A DNA stretch of 64,000 nucleotides from Pseudovirgaria hyperparasitica (lineage: Eukaryota; Ascomycota; Dothideomycetes; Acrospermales; Acrospermaceae): contig NW_022985565.1 of assembly GCF_010093815.1 (NCBI RefSeq), positions 819,375 through 883,374 of the forward strand. The letters are read 5' to 3'. Both the position numbers and the translations under genes were made by a program. Below, piece by piece: positions 20,790 through 33,928 of the stretch (positions are counted from its first letter, which is position 1; each line of letters starts with the position of its first letter). The notes below the pieces were generated by a model. The model worked only from the letters and a program-made list of their open reading frames with translations. It was not told the origin of the DNA and did no database searches.

Positions 20790-20816
20790 ATTAGTTAAGA
20801 GTTACCCTTAACTAAT
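20790..20816. repeat. Palindromic hairpin near LINE 3' end
   Basis: ATTAGTTAAGAG, a 3-nt centre and CCCTTAACTAAT form 12-bp arms (one G-T type mismatch). A near-identical palindrome lies near the LINE's other end at 33639-33665. Confidence 0.8.
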
Positions 20817-20899
20817 AATCGGGGTTCTCCCGGGGTTCTTCCGGCGTATACCGGGGTCTATCTAGTATATACCTAGTTACTTCTAGTATATATATCTAG

Positions 20900-23800
20900 G
20901 TCTATTAGTATTAGGGAAGAGGGAGATATATAAGTATCTACTAGGCGATCTCCTTAGGGTACTTATTAAGCTACTATATAATATTAGAGGTCCTTATTAT
21001 ATAGATAAGCGATTATCTCTATATATAGAGGTCCGGGTATATCGCGAGATAGTACTATATTATATCTCTCCGGCCGTATACTTTATACTATAGAGACGCG
21101 TCTAGAACGCCCCTCTAGTATAGATAGTATAGAAGTTCTATAGCTTCTATTTAGGCTTAGAGGAGGATACATACTTAGGCTTTTATAAGCCCCTTATATA
21201 TCTATCTACTTAGCTCCTTCTATAGTCCCTAAATCTATTCTAGATATCTATTCTATTAGGATACCTAATAGGTCTAGAGGACTTTCTTCTATTTATCCTA
21301 GGTCTATAACCGTATAGCCTATATAAGCTCTTAAGGGTTCTACCGGTCTAGGGAGGCGTCTGGGTTATCCCCGATCTCTTATATAATTTAGTTTAAGTCT
21401 ATCTCTATTAGGCTCTTATACTATAGTCGATTCTAGTCTATATATAGTAGTACTTAATAGTAGATACTAACTTATATATATAGCACGGTAAAGGTATATT
21501 TAGCGTATCCTACGCGTTCCTATACTTATTATTTAGTAAAGTATATTACCCTCTATATCTAGTAGAAGTTATATATACTTATTACGTTTATCTCGCGCCG
21601 TAGTAGTACTATATTAGTAGCCTTATATACGCTAGAAATAAGATAGAGTATATAGTTCTATATAGACTTAAGCTTTATTCGCCTAGCCTATATAAGGGCT
21701 ATATACTAGTACTCGTATCTATACGTGAAGGCGGGTTATACTATAGAGATATATAGTTAGCGTACCTTATCCTAGGCGGTTTCCTATATAGAGGCCGTAA
21801 TCTAGTATATAGCGGCTTCTACCTTAAGGGCCCTAGATACTATATATATAATCTATAGGCCCTATTTAAGTTTATTATTAATTATAACGCTAAGTACGTA
21901 TATACTCTATATCGGCGGTTTAGTAAAAGCATCTATTCTAGGATATTACTCTCCTTCCTTAGTAGCCTATTTCCTATAGTAGTTAATAAAGTATATAAGT
22001 TAGTATTTCTTAGAGGCAAACTTTACTCTATAGCGCTTTATCTACTAGATATATCTCTTATAGTCTTATTCGAGGTGTTTATATATTAAACTAGTATTAT
22101 TATTAATAGCTAGGAGGTATATATCGTCGGCGTATCCTACTACCTCTATATATTATATTCTCTATAGAAGGTCTACGGTAAAGAAGAGAAAGAGAATTAG
22201 GGAGATAGTACTTCCTTATAGAATACTATATATTATCTTCTTATATTTACTTTAATATCTAGAGATATATATCTAGGTAATTCTTTTAGTAAGAAAGGAC
22301 TATATAAACCTTATAATCTATTCGGGTATATATCTCTTCTATAGATTATAGATAAGTCTTATATAGTTTATCTTATTAAATGCGCCGGCTATATTAAGGG
22401 AGAGTAATGTTACTACGCGTCTCTATTTCTATATAGTCTAGATAACTTTAAGGATATATTAGATAGTAGTAATTAGGGAGCTCCTAGTTTTCACCTTCTA
22501 ATTTACTAGAAGAAGGTTATATTCTTATACTATGGTACTTATCTTCTTCGTAATCGTGGCCTTAAGTATTTTACTAAGATAGAAGAGAAGGGTAATTAGT
22601 CTCTATCCTTTTAGGGAGTTAGGGTTCTTCCCTAGTTTTAGAAGTATAATAGTATAGACAGCCCGGAAGCTTTAGAGGTGGTATCTATTCTTAGTATATA
22701 TCTAGAAGATAAGGCTAATAAGTAGTAGGGTCACCTATATAGTATATTTAAGGTATCTATTTAGTATTCTATCTAGTCTAGACACTTTATCGTTCGAGAG
22801 TACTCTAATAGTATTAAGAATCTTCTCTTCCGTAATCTCTACGGGGATATTAACCGCGTCTAGATATATATTATTATTAATATCTAATAGATCTACTAGC
22901 TCTAGGGGGGGAAATATAACTTCTTAGAGAATCTCTATCTTTTCGGGGCTCGTAGTATATATTCTCCCCTAGTATATTAGGGGAGGTATTAGTAGTAGTA
23001 GCGTCTACACGTCCGCGCTCTTAGCCTACTTTACTATATACTATAGCCCTATAGTCTATTATATATATTTATTAGTAATTATATACTAGTATTTATATTA
23101 TTTATTATAGAGGGTCTTATCTTAAGATTGGATTATCTCTTTCTATTCCTCCTATGCCTTAGTTATCTAGATATAGTATACGCGTGTATATAGTCTCCGG
23201 GCTACCCTTCTACTTTTATATATTTAAGGTATACCCCTTACGTCTAGAGGCTTATACGTTTAGTATAGTACGTATTTATCTCTTAAGTTTTAGAAGGCTT
23301 AAAGAAGAACTTACACGGCTCTATCTATAGCTAGGCTATTAGAGACGTTAACTATAGAGGGGTCTAGAATCGCCGATCCTAGGTTCTTCCTATACTTCTC
23401 CTAGTTAGTATCTTTCTATAGCTATCTCCCCTATTATTCGTTAGGTATAGATATATCTATCGCGGTCTCTATATATTTATAATTAGAGTCTATTTACGTC
23501 TTACTAGGGCGGTAGTATTATACTCTATAGCTTATATATTCTATAGCGAAGGTAAGGTTAAGTATAGATCCCTCCTTATCTTCCTTATATTTCCTCTATA
23601 TAATTTATCTAACCGGCGTAAGAAGGTATAGAAGGTTATAGTACCTTATATATAGCTCTCTTACTCTAAGCTCTTCCCTAATAACTATTAGGCCTCCCTA
23701 CTATCTATAGTAGAGGTTAAAGTTATCTAGAAGGATATATTATTCTAGTTCCGTAATACTCTCTAGTATAGTATCTAGTATAAGTAATTCTCTCTAGTTA

Positions 23801-24278
23801 TAGATATTATAGATATAGAGGGGCCCTATATCTATCTAGAGGTATAGTATTATCTAGAGATTATCTTATTCTATATAGAACTATTCTAAGAGCGGGATAG
23901 ATTTATATATATAGAAGAGAACTCTCCTATCTAGGCCCGGGGGGTAGATAGTATAGTATTCTAGGTGTGTCGTTAGTTTATTAGTTTAGTAGTATTTATA
24001 AGGTTCCTAAATAGCTATTATTATAGCGTCTATCTCTTCTAGAAGCATAGCCTAGTTTTCTTATTTATAGTATATATTCGCCTATATAATAATAAGTATA
24101 TCTTAACTCCTTATTAGGTGCTAGGAAATACTTAAGCCTATATACTAGTAGCGTTAAGGCGCGACTATCTCTACGCGGTAGCTACCTTAAGAATACCCTA
24201 GGGTTATTCTATCTTCCTTTATATAGTATACTATTACACGTTAGCCTCTTCTTCTTATAGATTAGTTAGTATAGTTAT
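20900..24278 (-). pseudogene. LINE ORF2 remnant (reverse transcriptase)
   Basis: The minus strand encodes an RT core: an AGAF...N...RLIYNL stretch (conserved DxxGAFDxxxxxRLxxNL block) and GYADD at 22137-22123. Many in-frame stops are present, mostly TAG/TAA explicable by C-to-T change. Endonuclease and RNase H parts were not resolved by eye. Limits are approximate. Confidence 0.6.
24274..24278 (+). repeat. 5-bp target duplication of gypsy A1 (left)
   Basis: GTTAT directly precedes the left LTR and recurs at 32322-32326 directly after the right LTR. Confidence 0.9.
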
Positions 24279-24516
24279 TGTAAAGAGTAAAGACGTGGGA
24301 TAGTAGTCTAACAGTTCATAGAGAGATATAGGAATGTATTTATAGAGTAATCTTACTCTCATACGAGGTTGATTCCTAACGAGTAGGAATCGGTTTATAC
24401 GGTCCACTTATATAGTAACCTCGCTTAACTTAGCTAACTTAACCCAGCTCTGGCCACTACGTGGCTGTATAGATTAGAATAGTCTATATAGGTCCGTTAT
24501 AGTTCCCGTCCTAATA
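24279..24516 (-). repeat. A1 LTR, left (3' LTR)
   Basis: 238 bp, plus strand TGTAAAGAG...CGTCCTAATA. By eye it differs from 32084-32321 at 16 sites, all C/T or G/A, with no insertion or deletion. The terminal CA has become TA. Confidence 0.93.
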
Positions 24517-24995
24517 ATATCCTTCTTCTTTTTATACTTCGCCCCGAAGTACTTAAGTATATATAATCCTAAGTCTCTATAATCTATCGTGTATCTATAT
24601 ATCCGTAACTAAGTTCCTATAACGTTATAACTATTCTTAATATAGGTGAACTCGAGATTCTAGTTTACTTTTATTAGTTTATATACGCGCTTATCCCTTG
24701 CTTCGTGGCTACTACCTAGGACACGTAATCGCTACTTTAGTCGAGCATATATTTAGCTTCGCTTACCTTTAATTTTATTCTCTAGTATATCTACCTCGCT
24801 CTTAAGGTAAGTCGTTAATTTATATACTATCTTCCCTAGTTTAGGTTTAGAAGGGTCTATAGTGGTCCATTCTTATTAGAACCGGTCCTATGTAACCTAT
24901 TCGCGTTATTACGGTTACTAATTTAGCTTCGTCAATCGCCGTTAAGGGTGGACGAATATTCCTTTCTTAGATCTCTAGCTAACGTGTATATATAG

Positions 24996-26390
24996 ATGTC
25001 TAATACTAGTCCTATCTCTAAGCCTACCTCCTCCTCTCGTAAGACTCGCTCTAAAGGTATCGCCTCCTCCCCGGCCACGCCGGCTAAGAAGCCCACCTAT
25101 CGCGGTAGTATAAAGGCGCGCTCTAAGTCGGAGAAGAGAGTAGCTAGGGCTACTACTACTACTACCTCTACTACTAATATGGCCACTAGTCGCTCTAATC
25201 TAGGTAATCCTAGTACTAAACTTATGGATAAAGTGGTCGTAGGTTCTCCTCTCGCTCTAAAGCGCACGCCGCCTACTCTACCTCCTCTAGAGGATAAAGA
25301 AGATCTTATTATAGATGATAATCGCGAGCCCTCGCGCTCACCCACGCCGCCGCCTCGCCGCTTTTCCTTCCGGTCTAACATGGACCGATTTAGTCGCTCT
25401 AGGTCCTTTTAGGACCTTAATATTCGCTCTAAACCCCAGCCTACTAATAATAAGGCCTAGGTCGCCGAGGATACTAAACGTGGTCACGGTTTATACTATA
25501 GGAAAACGGCGAACTACGGTTCGATATACTATAAGTGTATTAAGGGCTATACGGCCGGCTCTAAATATCTCTTTCGCTCTAACTCTAGCATTAGCTACTA
25601 CTCTACTAACCGCGACGGGCCTATACGCCCTATCTTTACTCTACCTACCCGCTACCGCCGCTATACCGTGACTAGTAAGACTTATCTATAGGTAAGTATA
25701 ATGGGCTATCTTAATCTAGTATGATCTAAAGTGGTCCGCGCTAATACATTCTTAGGTTCCTATGCGTATATAAGATATATATAACGACCTTCGCGTCCGC
25801 GAGACCCTCGGGGGTCCTTATAGCCGCCTATCTACTATATAGAGGGAGTTTAGGGAGCGCTATAAGCTCTTCCTAGAGGTTATTAAAGTATAAGTTACGA
25901 GCACGTTAATTATTTTTAACACCCGTTGATTTTTCTAGCCGCCGCGAGATCCCTAGCGCCTAGGCTACCTATTCTAGGGAGTCTATCCTAGCTATAGAGG
26001 CCGTAGAGAGGATTCGCTCTATCCCCCCCTATCCGTCTCGCGCTACTAACGGATCTCGTAAGAGGTCTACTATTTCTCCCTCTAAGTCGCCTTATAAGAG
26101 GGTATATATTCCCTTCTAGATTATTCTAGATCGTGTTAGCTAACTTTAGACCTAGTCGCTACGCTCTAGCGCTTAAGGCTCTTCTCTCTAGGCTCTAACG
26201 GATCGGGTTATTACTCTAGAGGCTAAGGTCGTCGTTCTCCGCCGCTATGTCGTGTAGTTAGAGAGGACTATACTAGAGATTAGGACGGATAATAAGATAG
26301 AGAAGTAGCTCTATGGTTCTGGCTCTATATGTTAGCTCTATGCCTAGCTCTATATATTCTAGATCTACTATAGGTGGTGCGCGCCGGCTC
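24996..26390 (+). pseudogene. Extra antisense-orientation frame in gypsy A1, unknown product
   Basis: Opposite to A1 gag-pol. A 138-codon frame starts at ATG 24996 (basic, Ser/Thr/Pro/Lys-rich; SRKTRSKGIASSPATPAKK), then continues in phase past TAG codons at 25410 and ~25458 to about 25689, reading GHGLYYRKTANYGSIYYKC. Tyr codons here may be former Cys, suggesting a lost Cys-pair motif. A GTAAGT follows. Further right, plus-strand segments read ERIRSIPPYPSRATNGSRKR (~26005-26060) and LEAKVVVLRRYVV..LERTI (~26218-26290), the latter coiled-coil-like. It keeps more G+C than its surroundings. Function unknown; it lies between pol and the 3' LTR. Exact frame joins are uncertain. Confidence 0.5.
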
Positions 26391-27269
26391 TGTTTACCTA
26401 GCTTTTATCTATTTTAGTCCTTTTTGGACCGTTTAGATACCCGTCGGCCAGTTTCTAGTAATTTAATTCTTAACTTAATGATATTATATGTGCGCTCGCT
26501 TAGCTTATGACTATCGGTTTCTACATTCTAATTTTCCTTGAGTTACCTAAGTGTGGGCACCGTATATAAATTGGTTTATCTCTATAAATTCCATTAGAGT
26601 ACCCGAACTAGTGGCCTAGTAGTTATTAGTTTAGATACTCTAACCTTTTATATTTCGTGTTAAGAGTTTAATTCTATGGTGGGGTACCTTTTTTTAGGTT
26701 CTTAGTCCCATGTTTTTCTCGTGTATAATGGTCCATATTAGTCTATTCTAGACTCTTCTATGTTATTCTATTGTAGTGTGTCGCGTCGCGTTCCTAAAAT
26801 GGTTATTTACGCTTTCTTCGCGTCTAGTAACCGTGCGACGCTTGAATTATGGGGCTACCATATAGAGTTTTCCTAGTACGCGTCTAGATTTCCTGGTTTA
26901 GCACTTCGTTCTCTACGGTATCCTTCTTCTTTTTATAACGACCGCGACGTCGCTATGCTTATATTAATAATACGCTATTCTATATCTTTTACTTATACGC
27001 AGCCATTATAGAACTTAAGATATATACCGCTAGTTCCTAGGTGTCCTCGTCCTTAGTATAGTCCTTCTAACGGATTCTATATTTCTAAACACCGTCTTTA
27101 TCAATCCTATGTTTAATAATATAGTCCACTTCGAACACGTCTAGTCCATCTTAGGGTATAATAGAGTATAACTATACGTTCGTACGGCCATACACGTTAG
27201 GTCGAAATCTTTCGAGTAGTAAGACGTGGAACACGTTATAGATTCTTATATCGCTTCCTAAGTTAAGCT

Positions 27270-30200
27270 CGTAGACTCTTATACTAATACGACGTTTAAT
27301 TCGGAAGGGACCAGCCATTTTATAATCGAGCTTCTTATTTACTCGCGATGTTCATATATTACGGACGTTAAGAAGGACCTCGTCGCCCTCCTCGTACGTC
27401 TAATCCTTAGCTAACCTATTATAGTACTTCGTATACGAGTCGTTTACTTATTAGATTATAGCGCGATAGTTACGTACGGTTTTAAAGATTTTAATCGCTA
27501 ATTCCTAAGCGTGGACGTTCACGTCTATTATTCGATTAAATTAGACCGTCTAAGGCTTAAAACCTATCCTTAGACTGCGTCCGAGGTTCGCCTAGAAAGG
27601 TATAATACCTGTCGTACTATAACGACTATTATTATATACGAACTCTACTATACTTAGTAGAGAGGCCTAGTCGTTCTACTTAAAATTATAGAATACACGT
27701 AGGTAGGCCTCGAGCGTCTAGTTCTATCGCTCTATCTAGCTATCCGTCTAAGGATAAAATACTATAGACATATTTCTATTTATACTTACCATTTCGTAGA
27801 ATAACGTCTAGAATTTAGACGTGAAGGTACTTCCTCGGTCCATAACAATCCTTTTTAGTATACCATGGACCTTAATAATCTCGTTCTAGAACACCTACGC
27901 TAGTTCTTTAGATGTAATCGTCTTCTACACTAGGATATACCTAGATATCTTTATAAGTCTATCTATAATAATAAGAATAGAATTATAACTCATCCTAAGT
28001 ATCTCGCTTAGAGGTAAGTCAACTATAAAGTCTATAGTAATATCTTCCCACATAAAGAGGGGGGCTAAAAGAGGCTGTAAATTCCTATATAGCTTATACC
28101 TAGGGGCCTTCGTTCTTTGATAAATCGGATAAGTAGCTATCTATTCTTTAATATACTTGGGTATATCTTTCTAAAAATAGTACTAACGAATTAAGCTTAG
28201 GGTACGTATATATCTAAAGTATCCTACTAGGTTAGCGTTATAGTATCGGCTAACTACGTTAAATCGCGCGTTACCCGTCGGCATATAGTACTTTCTATCA
28301 TAGTAAAGTAAGCCGTCCATAAAGGTCTACTTATAGTCTACTTTAGTCCGTAATAACCTATCTTACTATATTTTACGTAACTTTAAAACTATCGGGTCTA
28401 TCTTCTATAGATCCACGATTAACTAGGCGAGGTTAATTAGATATTTACGCCGGGTATTATCGCCCTTCCCGACAGCGCTAATAAACGGTCTACTAGGGAC
28501 TTCGGTACCGCGTCTTTAGTTACCGGCTTCGGTCTTAGAGATTCGATTACCGGTATTAACGTTAGCATCTCGCTAATCGCCTAATAACTTAAAATCTAAC
28601 CTTATCCTTAAGAGTTAGGCCTATAGCTACTCTAGGACCCTATAGCCACTATAATCCTAGGCGCCTTCTTTATAGTTAGGTCTTCTTAACATCCTATTAG
28701 CTAGGTTTATACTTCTAGGTCGATAGTAGATTATAAAGTAAAAGTTCGTAAGCTACTTAGCCCATTAGACCTATTAATAGTTTAAAACTATCGTGCTTAT
28801 AAACCCCTTTAAGTTATAGTAATTAGTTAGTAACTCGACGTTATATATGGTACCTTTAAGATAATATCGCCACTATTTAAACGACTCTACTATTACTAGT
28901 AGCTCTTAGTTATAGATAGTATATCTAGTCTTAACATCGACTATTTTGCGTAAGAAGAACGTAACTAGATACTATTAGACCTTTTTAGACTTAGTTAGTC
29001 TAGACTAGAAGAGAATGCCTAAGATTATAAATTCTAACGCGTTAGTTTCGACGCGGATAGGTTTAGTTAGGTCGAAGTATACTAGTAATAGGGTAGTTAT
29101 AAATGCCTCTTTGATTTTCTCGAAGGAGGCCCTTTCGCCTTCCGATAATTCTATAGGCTACGATTTAATATTATACTATTTCTATCTACCGCGGACCGTA
29201 ATAGACGAATCTATGGTAGTAGTACGCGTGTTAAGTAGTACTACTAGCCGGGAGAAATGCTTAACGAATTTTCGGTAGTAATTAGCGAATCCGATAAAGA
29301 CACGTATATCTCGAACCGATCTTAGTTTAGACTAGTCCACGATAGTAGCGACCCTATCCCTTTCTATGGTTATACCTTAATTAGTAATAACGAAGCTAAG
29401 GAAGTTAACGTGGTCCTAGTAGAACTCGTATTTAGATAGCTTAATATATAGCTTATGTTTTTCTAGCCTATCTAGGACTACGCGTACGTGCTAGATATGT
29501 TCTTCTTTGTTATTAGAGAAGATAAGGATGTTATCGAGGTATACGATGCACGTTATATCGAGTAGGCCTACTAGCGCGTTATTAATGTACGCTTAGAAGG
29601 TTCCTAGCGCGTTAGTTAGTCTAAAAGGGACTACTATGTACTCGAAGTGTCTATAACGGGTCCTAAACGCCGTTTTCTACTTATCGCCCTTCTTAATACG
29701 TAGGCGGTAGTAGGCATCGCGTAGATTAAGCTTAGTAAAGATCTTCGTGCGCCCTAGTCTATTAATAGACTCGGAGATAAGAGGTAGTAGGTAACGATTC
29801 TTTCGCGTGATATTATTTAGGCTATAGTAGTTAACACATAGACGGAGACTCCTATCCTTCTTCTTTATAAAGAGGATTAGAGCTCTAGCTAGGGATATAC
29901 TAGGCCTAATCTATCCTTATATAAGGTTCTTTTCGATGTATTCTCGAAGGACCTATAGCTCGGGTTCTAATAGAGGGTAGATGGGTCCGTGTAGGGGTTA
30001 TTAACCGTCTTCGAGGTTAATAGTAAGGTCGGTAGATTAGTATTAAGGTAATTTGGACGAGTCGATCGCTAACGCGACATGTTAGTATATTTTATACTAA
30101 TATAGTAGGTTTTTATCTACTTTAATACTAAGCTCTCTATTTTAAGTAAGTAAGAGAACGTAGATAGCGGAGATTACCTTTTCGTAGTCCTTCTAGAATT

Positions 30201-31900
30201 ATTCGTCGTCGACTAGCTATACTAGGTTCCATTATAGTAGGTACATGCGCTAGCCAGCTGTTTTCTAGATGAAGTCTAGTTTCGGGTTATATTTTTCAAG
30301 CTACGGTATACCGAGGATTATATCAAAGGGACTATCTACCATGATAAAGGTTAAGTAGTAGGGTTTCCACTTCCCCCCGCTATCCTAGATGCTATATTTA
30401 ATAGTATAGATACCCTACGATTTAATAGGACCGTCGATACTATAGAAGGTAGCACCTATTAGTGCTTGAATATCGACGTTAAGTTCTCGTGCTCGTTAAG
30501 TTAATATAACGTTAGTAGCTAAACCGCTATTAAGCATTGCGGTCTAATGTTATCTATAAGGGACCTCGATAGGCCTAGCCTATAGTTTAATATACTAGTT
30601 GGCTAGTTATCCCTCTATTTTAGTTGCGTCTACGAGTCGCGAGGGTTCCTTATAGATAGTTAGTTTTTTATATCGTGTACCGGGTAGTTAGGCGCGATGT
30701 GTCCTAGCTACTAGCACTTATAGTATATAACTAACTTAGTATCTATATTAGTATTCGGTGGTTTCCCTAAGCGGTACTCGGGTACTATATAGTCTATTCT
30801 ACCATAGGTATAGTAGGTGACTTTAGGTCGTTTATATAAGTCGTTTCTCACGTCTTAATATATCGACTAGTAGAAAGATCCGCGGTACGGGCCTCGTCTT
30901 CTTAAGTTCGTAGAGTAGTAGCGCCCATAAGGTGTTCCGCGCGATCTATTACTAAACCGGTCCTCTTTAGACGATTTTATATCGGATTAGATTAATAGGG
31001 ATAGTCGTGCGCCTATACGACGTTAGTTATTTATTATACGCTAATGTTATTCTATAAGATTCGCGAGTGCCTAAAGGTTAGTAGAGATAGACATTATAAG
31101 GTCGATGCGTTCCTTTACGCTCGGGTTAAGAGACCTTTTAAAGTTATCGCATTATCGAACCATGTAATCTTCCTCGGCTTCTCTCTAAAGAGGTCGGAGG
31201 TATTTAAGGAGTTATAACGGGGATTGTCTCTCTCGCTATTAAGTCTTAAAGATATAGCTCTAAGCCTATTCGCGTCGCTCGGCTCTATTACCGAAGTATT
31301 AAAGAAGGAATTCGGTGAACGTGTCCTAGTTATACGCATCCTTAGGGTGTTTAATTCGATGTACTATCTAACGTTTAGATGGCGTTAGGTCTAGGTAGTT
31401 CTATACGAACCTAATCTTATTACTATCGTTTATAAATAGGTAGAAGAATCGGCTATACTAGTAAGCCTATTCGTGAAAGCTCCTCCTGGTTTTACCGTCG
31501 AAGTAAGGTGGTTTCTTAGGCCAAGGTAACTAGGATAGTAATAGACTTAGTTAGACTGTTTTAGCTTAAGTTAATCCATATTAGTATAGATTAGTTGCTA
31601 CTAGCACTAAAGCGCGTAGTACGGCTTCGAGTCTAGCGGTTCGTCCTCGCGCTTCATTGAGTTTACGAAGTTACTACTCGAGCTAAGCCTAACGCTACCT
31701 CTCCGTGTATAGCTTGGTATATACGTCGTTATAAGGCGTGGTTAACGTTAGTCGGTTCTAACGAATTAATTCGTTAACGTTAATAGAGTCTAGTCTTATA
31801 GTAAGAATAGGTCTAGTATAGTATAAACTAGACCGCGATGGAGTATGATGGACTCCTTCCTTATTACCTAGGTAATCTTCTACGGTTATACGGAATACCG
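27270..31900 (-). pseudogene. A1 gag-pol remnant
   Basis: Minus-strand Ty3/gypsy polyprotein with many stops. A 74-codon open piece of gag remains at 31339-31115. The zinc knuckle reads YYKC..LGHIAPNY at 30725-30681, with first and last Cys turned to Tyr. The RT box IVYLDNILIFS lies near 29547-29515; the second catalytic Asp of YLDD is Asn. The C-terminal end reads GPFRIKRRISIRVYELN near 27320-27270. It cannot encode an active enzyme as it stands. Confidence 0.75.
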
Positions 31901-32083
31901 TACTAGTTATTAGTGCGATAGCCTATAGGGTGTACTTATCGGTGGAGGTAGTCATAGGGAGACTATTCTCTTCGTTTAGATTTAGAGAGAGTCTCTCGTA
32001 TAAGGTAGTGCCACGGGTATTATAGCGCGTAGTAGGAGCTATCTCTATAAGCTACTATCGTGCTATATAGAGAGGAATTAAAA

Positions 32084-32321
32084 TATAAAGAGTGAAGACG
32101 TGGGATAGTAGTCTAATAGTTTATAGAGAGATATAGGAATGTATTTATAGAGTAATCTTACTCTTATACGAGGTTGATTCCTAACGAGTAGGAATCGGTT
32201 TGTACGGTCCACTTATATAGTGACCTCGCTTAACTCAGCTAACTTAACCTAGCTCTGGCCACTACGTGGCTACATGGATTAGAATGGTCCATATAGGTCC
32301 GTTATGGTTCCCGTCCTAACA
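32084..32321 (-). repeat. A1 LTR, right (5' LTR)
   Basis: 238 bp, plus strand TATAAAGAGTGAAGACG...CCTAACA; here the terminal TG has become TA while CA is kept. The sense sequence just inside the element (TTTTAATTCCTCTC) matches the equivalent place in copy A2, which fixes the inner boundary. Confidence 0.93.
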
Positions 32322-33638
32322 GTTATAGGTAAGGTTAGAGTAGATAGTAGAGGCCTCGTAGCTTAGTATATCTACCTTATCTCTCTCGCCTTTATAGTGT
32401 TAATATACTTAGCGACTTATCTACGTTTTATATATATTATAGACTATAATAGATAGTTTCTATTATAATTAGAGTACTTAGTAGTATCTTTATTATATAT
32501 ATAGTTCTTCTATCCTTTATATAGGTATTCCTAGATATAGTAGTTCTATTAGTACTATCCGTAGGTAGCTTTCTAAGAGTATCTCTACCTAGTATATCTA
32601 TATCTCTAATAGTTAAAGTATTAGATTATTACCTATACTCTATTCTATAGTTCTACTATAAGTAACTTCCTCTTAGCTAAGAAGCCTTCTTATATAATCT
32701 AATAGACGAGGGCGGGGTCTTAGAGCTCTACTATTATAGTAGAATATTTTTTTAATTTTACTTTAATCCCTTATACATTCTTCTACCACGCCTTTATAAT
32801 CTTAATTCTAGGGTATTTCTAGTTATTAGATTATTCTATTTACTTAATATTATTAGCGCTAATAATATATCCCCGGATAGAAACTATATATATCTATATT
32901 AGATATATATTAGCGCGGACGGATATACTAGAGAAGATATTATTAATCGCGTTTAGGTCGCGGGAGATAGTCTACTAGGCTATATTAGTAGTAGTAGTTA
33001 GTACTATACCTTCTAGAGTAAGTTTAGCTATAACTATATTTAACTATATTTCTTTTTATTTATTAATCTTATTAATAATATTCTTTAGGGATACCTTCTA
33101 GACCTATATAAGGACTTCCTTATCCTAGATAGTAATCTATATACTATATACTTCTTCTATAGATATTCTTAGTATTTAGATTATCCCGGTTATACTATCT
33201 AATGGTACCGCGACTTATATCTAAGTAGTTAGATATCTCTCCTAGGTAAGGCCTTCTTAGATCCTTAGTAGACTAGCCTTAATTTAGTCTAGTCTAGACT
33301 CTAGACTCGTTTCTAGTATCTATTTTACTTCTATAGTAAGCCCCTTAATATTCCGGACTAGACTCTAAAAGATATTAAGGAGGGCGGTCTCTCCTTTCTT
33401 AACCTCCCTCTCTACACGTGCTATCTAGTATTTAATCTTATCTATAAGGGTGTCCACGAGTAGAGTCCTCCCTATCTTAGTTATCTATAGTACTTTATAC
33501 CCCTAGTTATTTTTTATTTTCTAGATAGTAGTTTAGTCGTCCTAGAATATACTACTATATAGCTATTTCTATTATACTAGTAGTAGAAGTATATCTAGCG
33601 GAAGTTAGAGTATATCGGTGCCGGAGGCCGCTATAATT

Positions 33639-33665
33639 ATTAGTTAAGGGCTACCCTTAACTAAT
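33639..33665. repeat. Palindromic hairpin near LINE 5' end
   Basis: ATTAGTTAAGGG CTA CCCTTAACTAAT is a perfect 12-bp inverted repeat with a 3-nt loop, 263 bp from the LINE 5' end. Its near-copy at 20790-20816 is 246 bp from the 3' end. Confidence 0.9.
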
Positions 33666-33928
33666 AAAGGGGGTTAGCATGTTAGCGTTTATTAGTAGTA
33701 GTCTATACTTATTACTCTAAAGAGTTTTTAAGTATATATATATAGTATCTCTATACGTTGGTACTATTATATATTATATACTATACGTACGTATATATAT
33801 TAGAAGTTATTATACTCGGTATACTCTATTAATTGGTATCTATAGATTGCTATATCGCCCTAAATTAACTAGTTCTAGTCCCTTCGAGATTAAACTTCCT
33901 TAAATACTACTAGTATACGCTTAAACAT

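Larger units (their letters stand above)
24279..32321 (-). mobile_element. Ty3/gypsy LTR retrotransposon A1 (complete, RIP-degraded)
   Basis: 8043 bp with two 238-bp LTRs and a GTTAT target duplication. It lies in minus orientation inside the LINE. The minus strand shows, 5' to 3', a gag remnant (~31900-30690), a zinc knuckle (30725-30681), an RT with YLDN (29541-29530) and an integrase/C-terminal part (~28200-27270). The order gag, RT, integrase assigns it to Ty3/gypsy. About 2.8 kb separate the end of pol from the 3' LTR; this stretch holds an extra frame in the opposite orientation. LTRs differ only by transitions. Confidence 0.9.
20544..33928 (-). mobile_element. LINE (non-LTR retrotransposon), interrupted by gypsy A1
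   Basis: Bounded by a perfect 17-bp target duplication. Minus orientation, with an (ATT)n-type tail at its left end (plus-strand ATAATAATAAT from 20544). Without the nested gypsy (24279-32326) it is about 5.34 kb: 20544-24278 plus 32327-33928. On the minus strand an RT motif YADD is encoded at 22134-22123, preceded by an AGAFNKI-like stretch at about 22390-22340, as in LINE reverse transcriptases. Length, tail and variable-length duplications suit a Tad1-like fungal LINE; the clade is inferred. Heavily RIP-mutated with many stops. Two shorter copies of the same 3' region lie at 49766-51420 and 56085-58135. Confidence 0.85.

Noticed and set aside
24996-25412. Reading the A1 plus-strand frame as the element's gag
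   Set aside because: RT, zinc knuckle and integrase are all on the minus strand with the 5' LTR at the right, so a plus-strand gag is not possible for A1.
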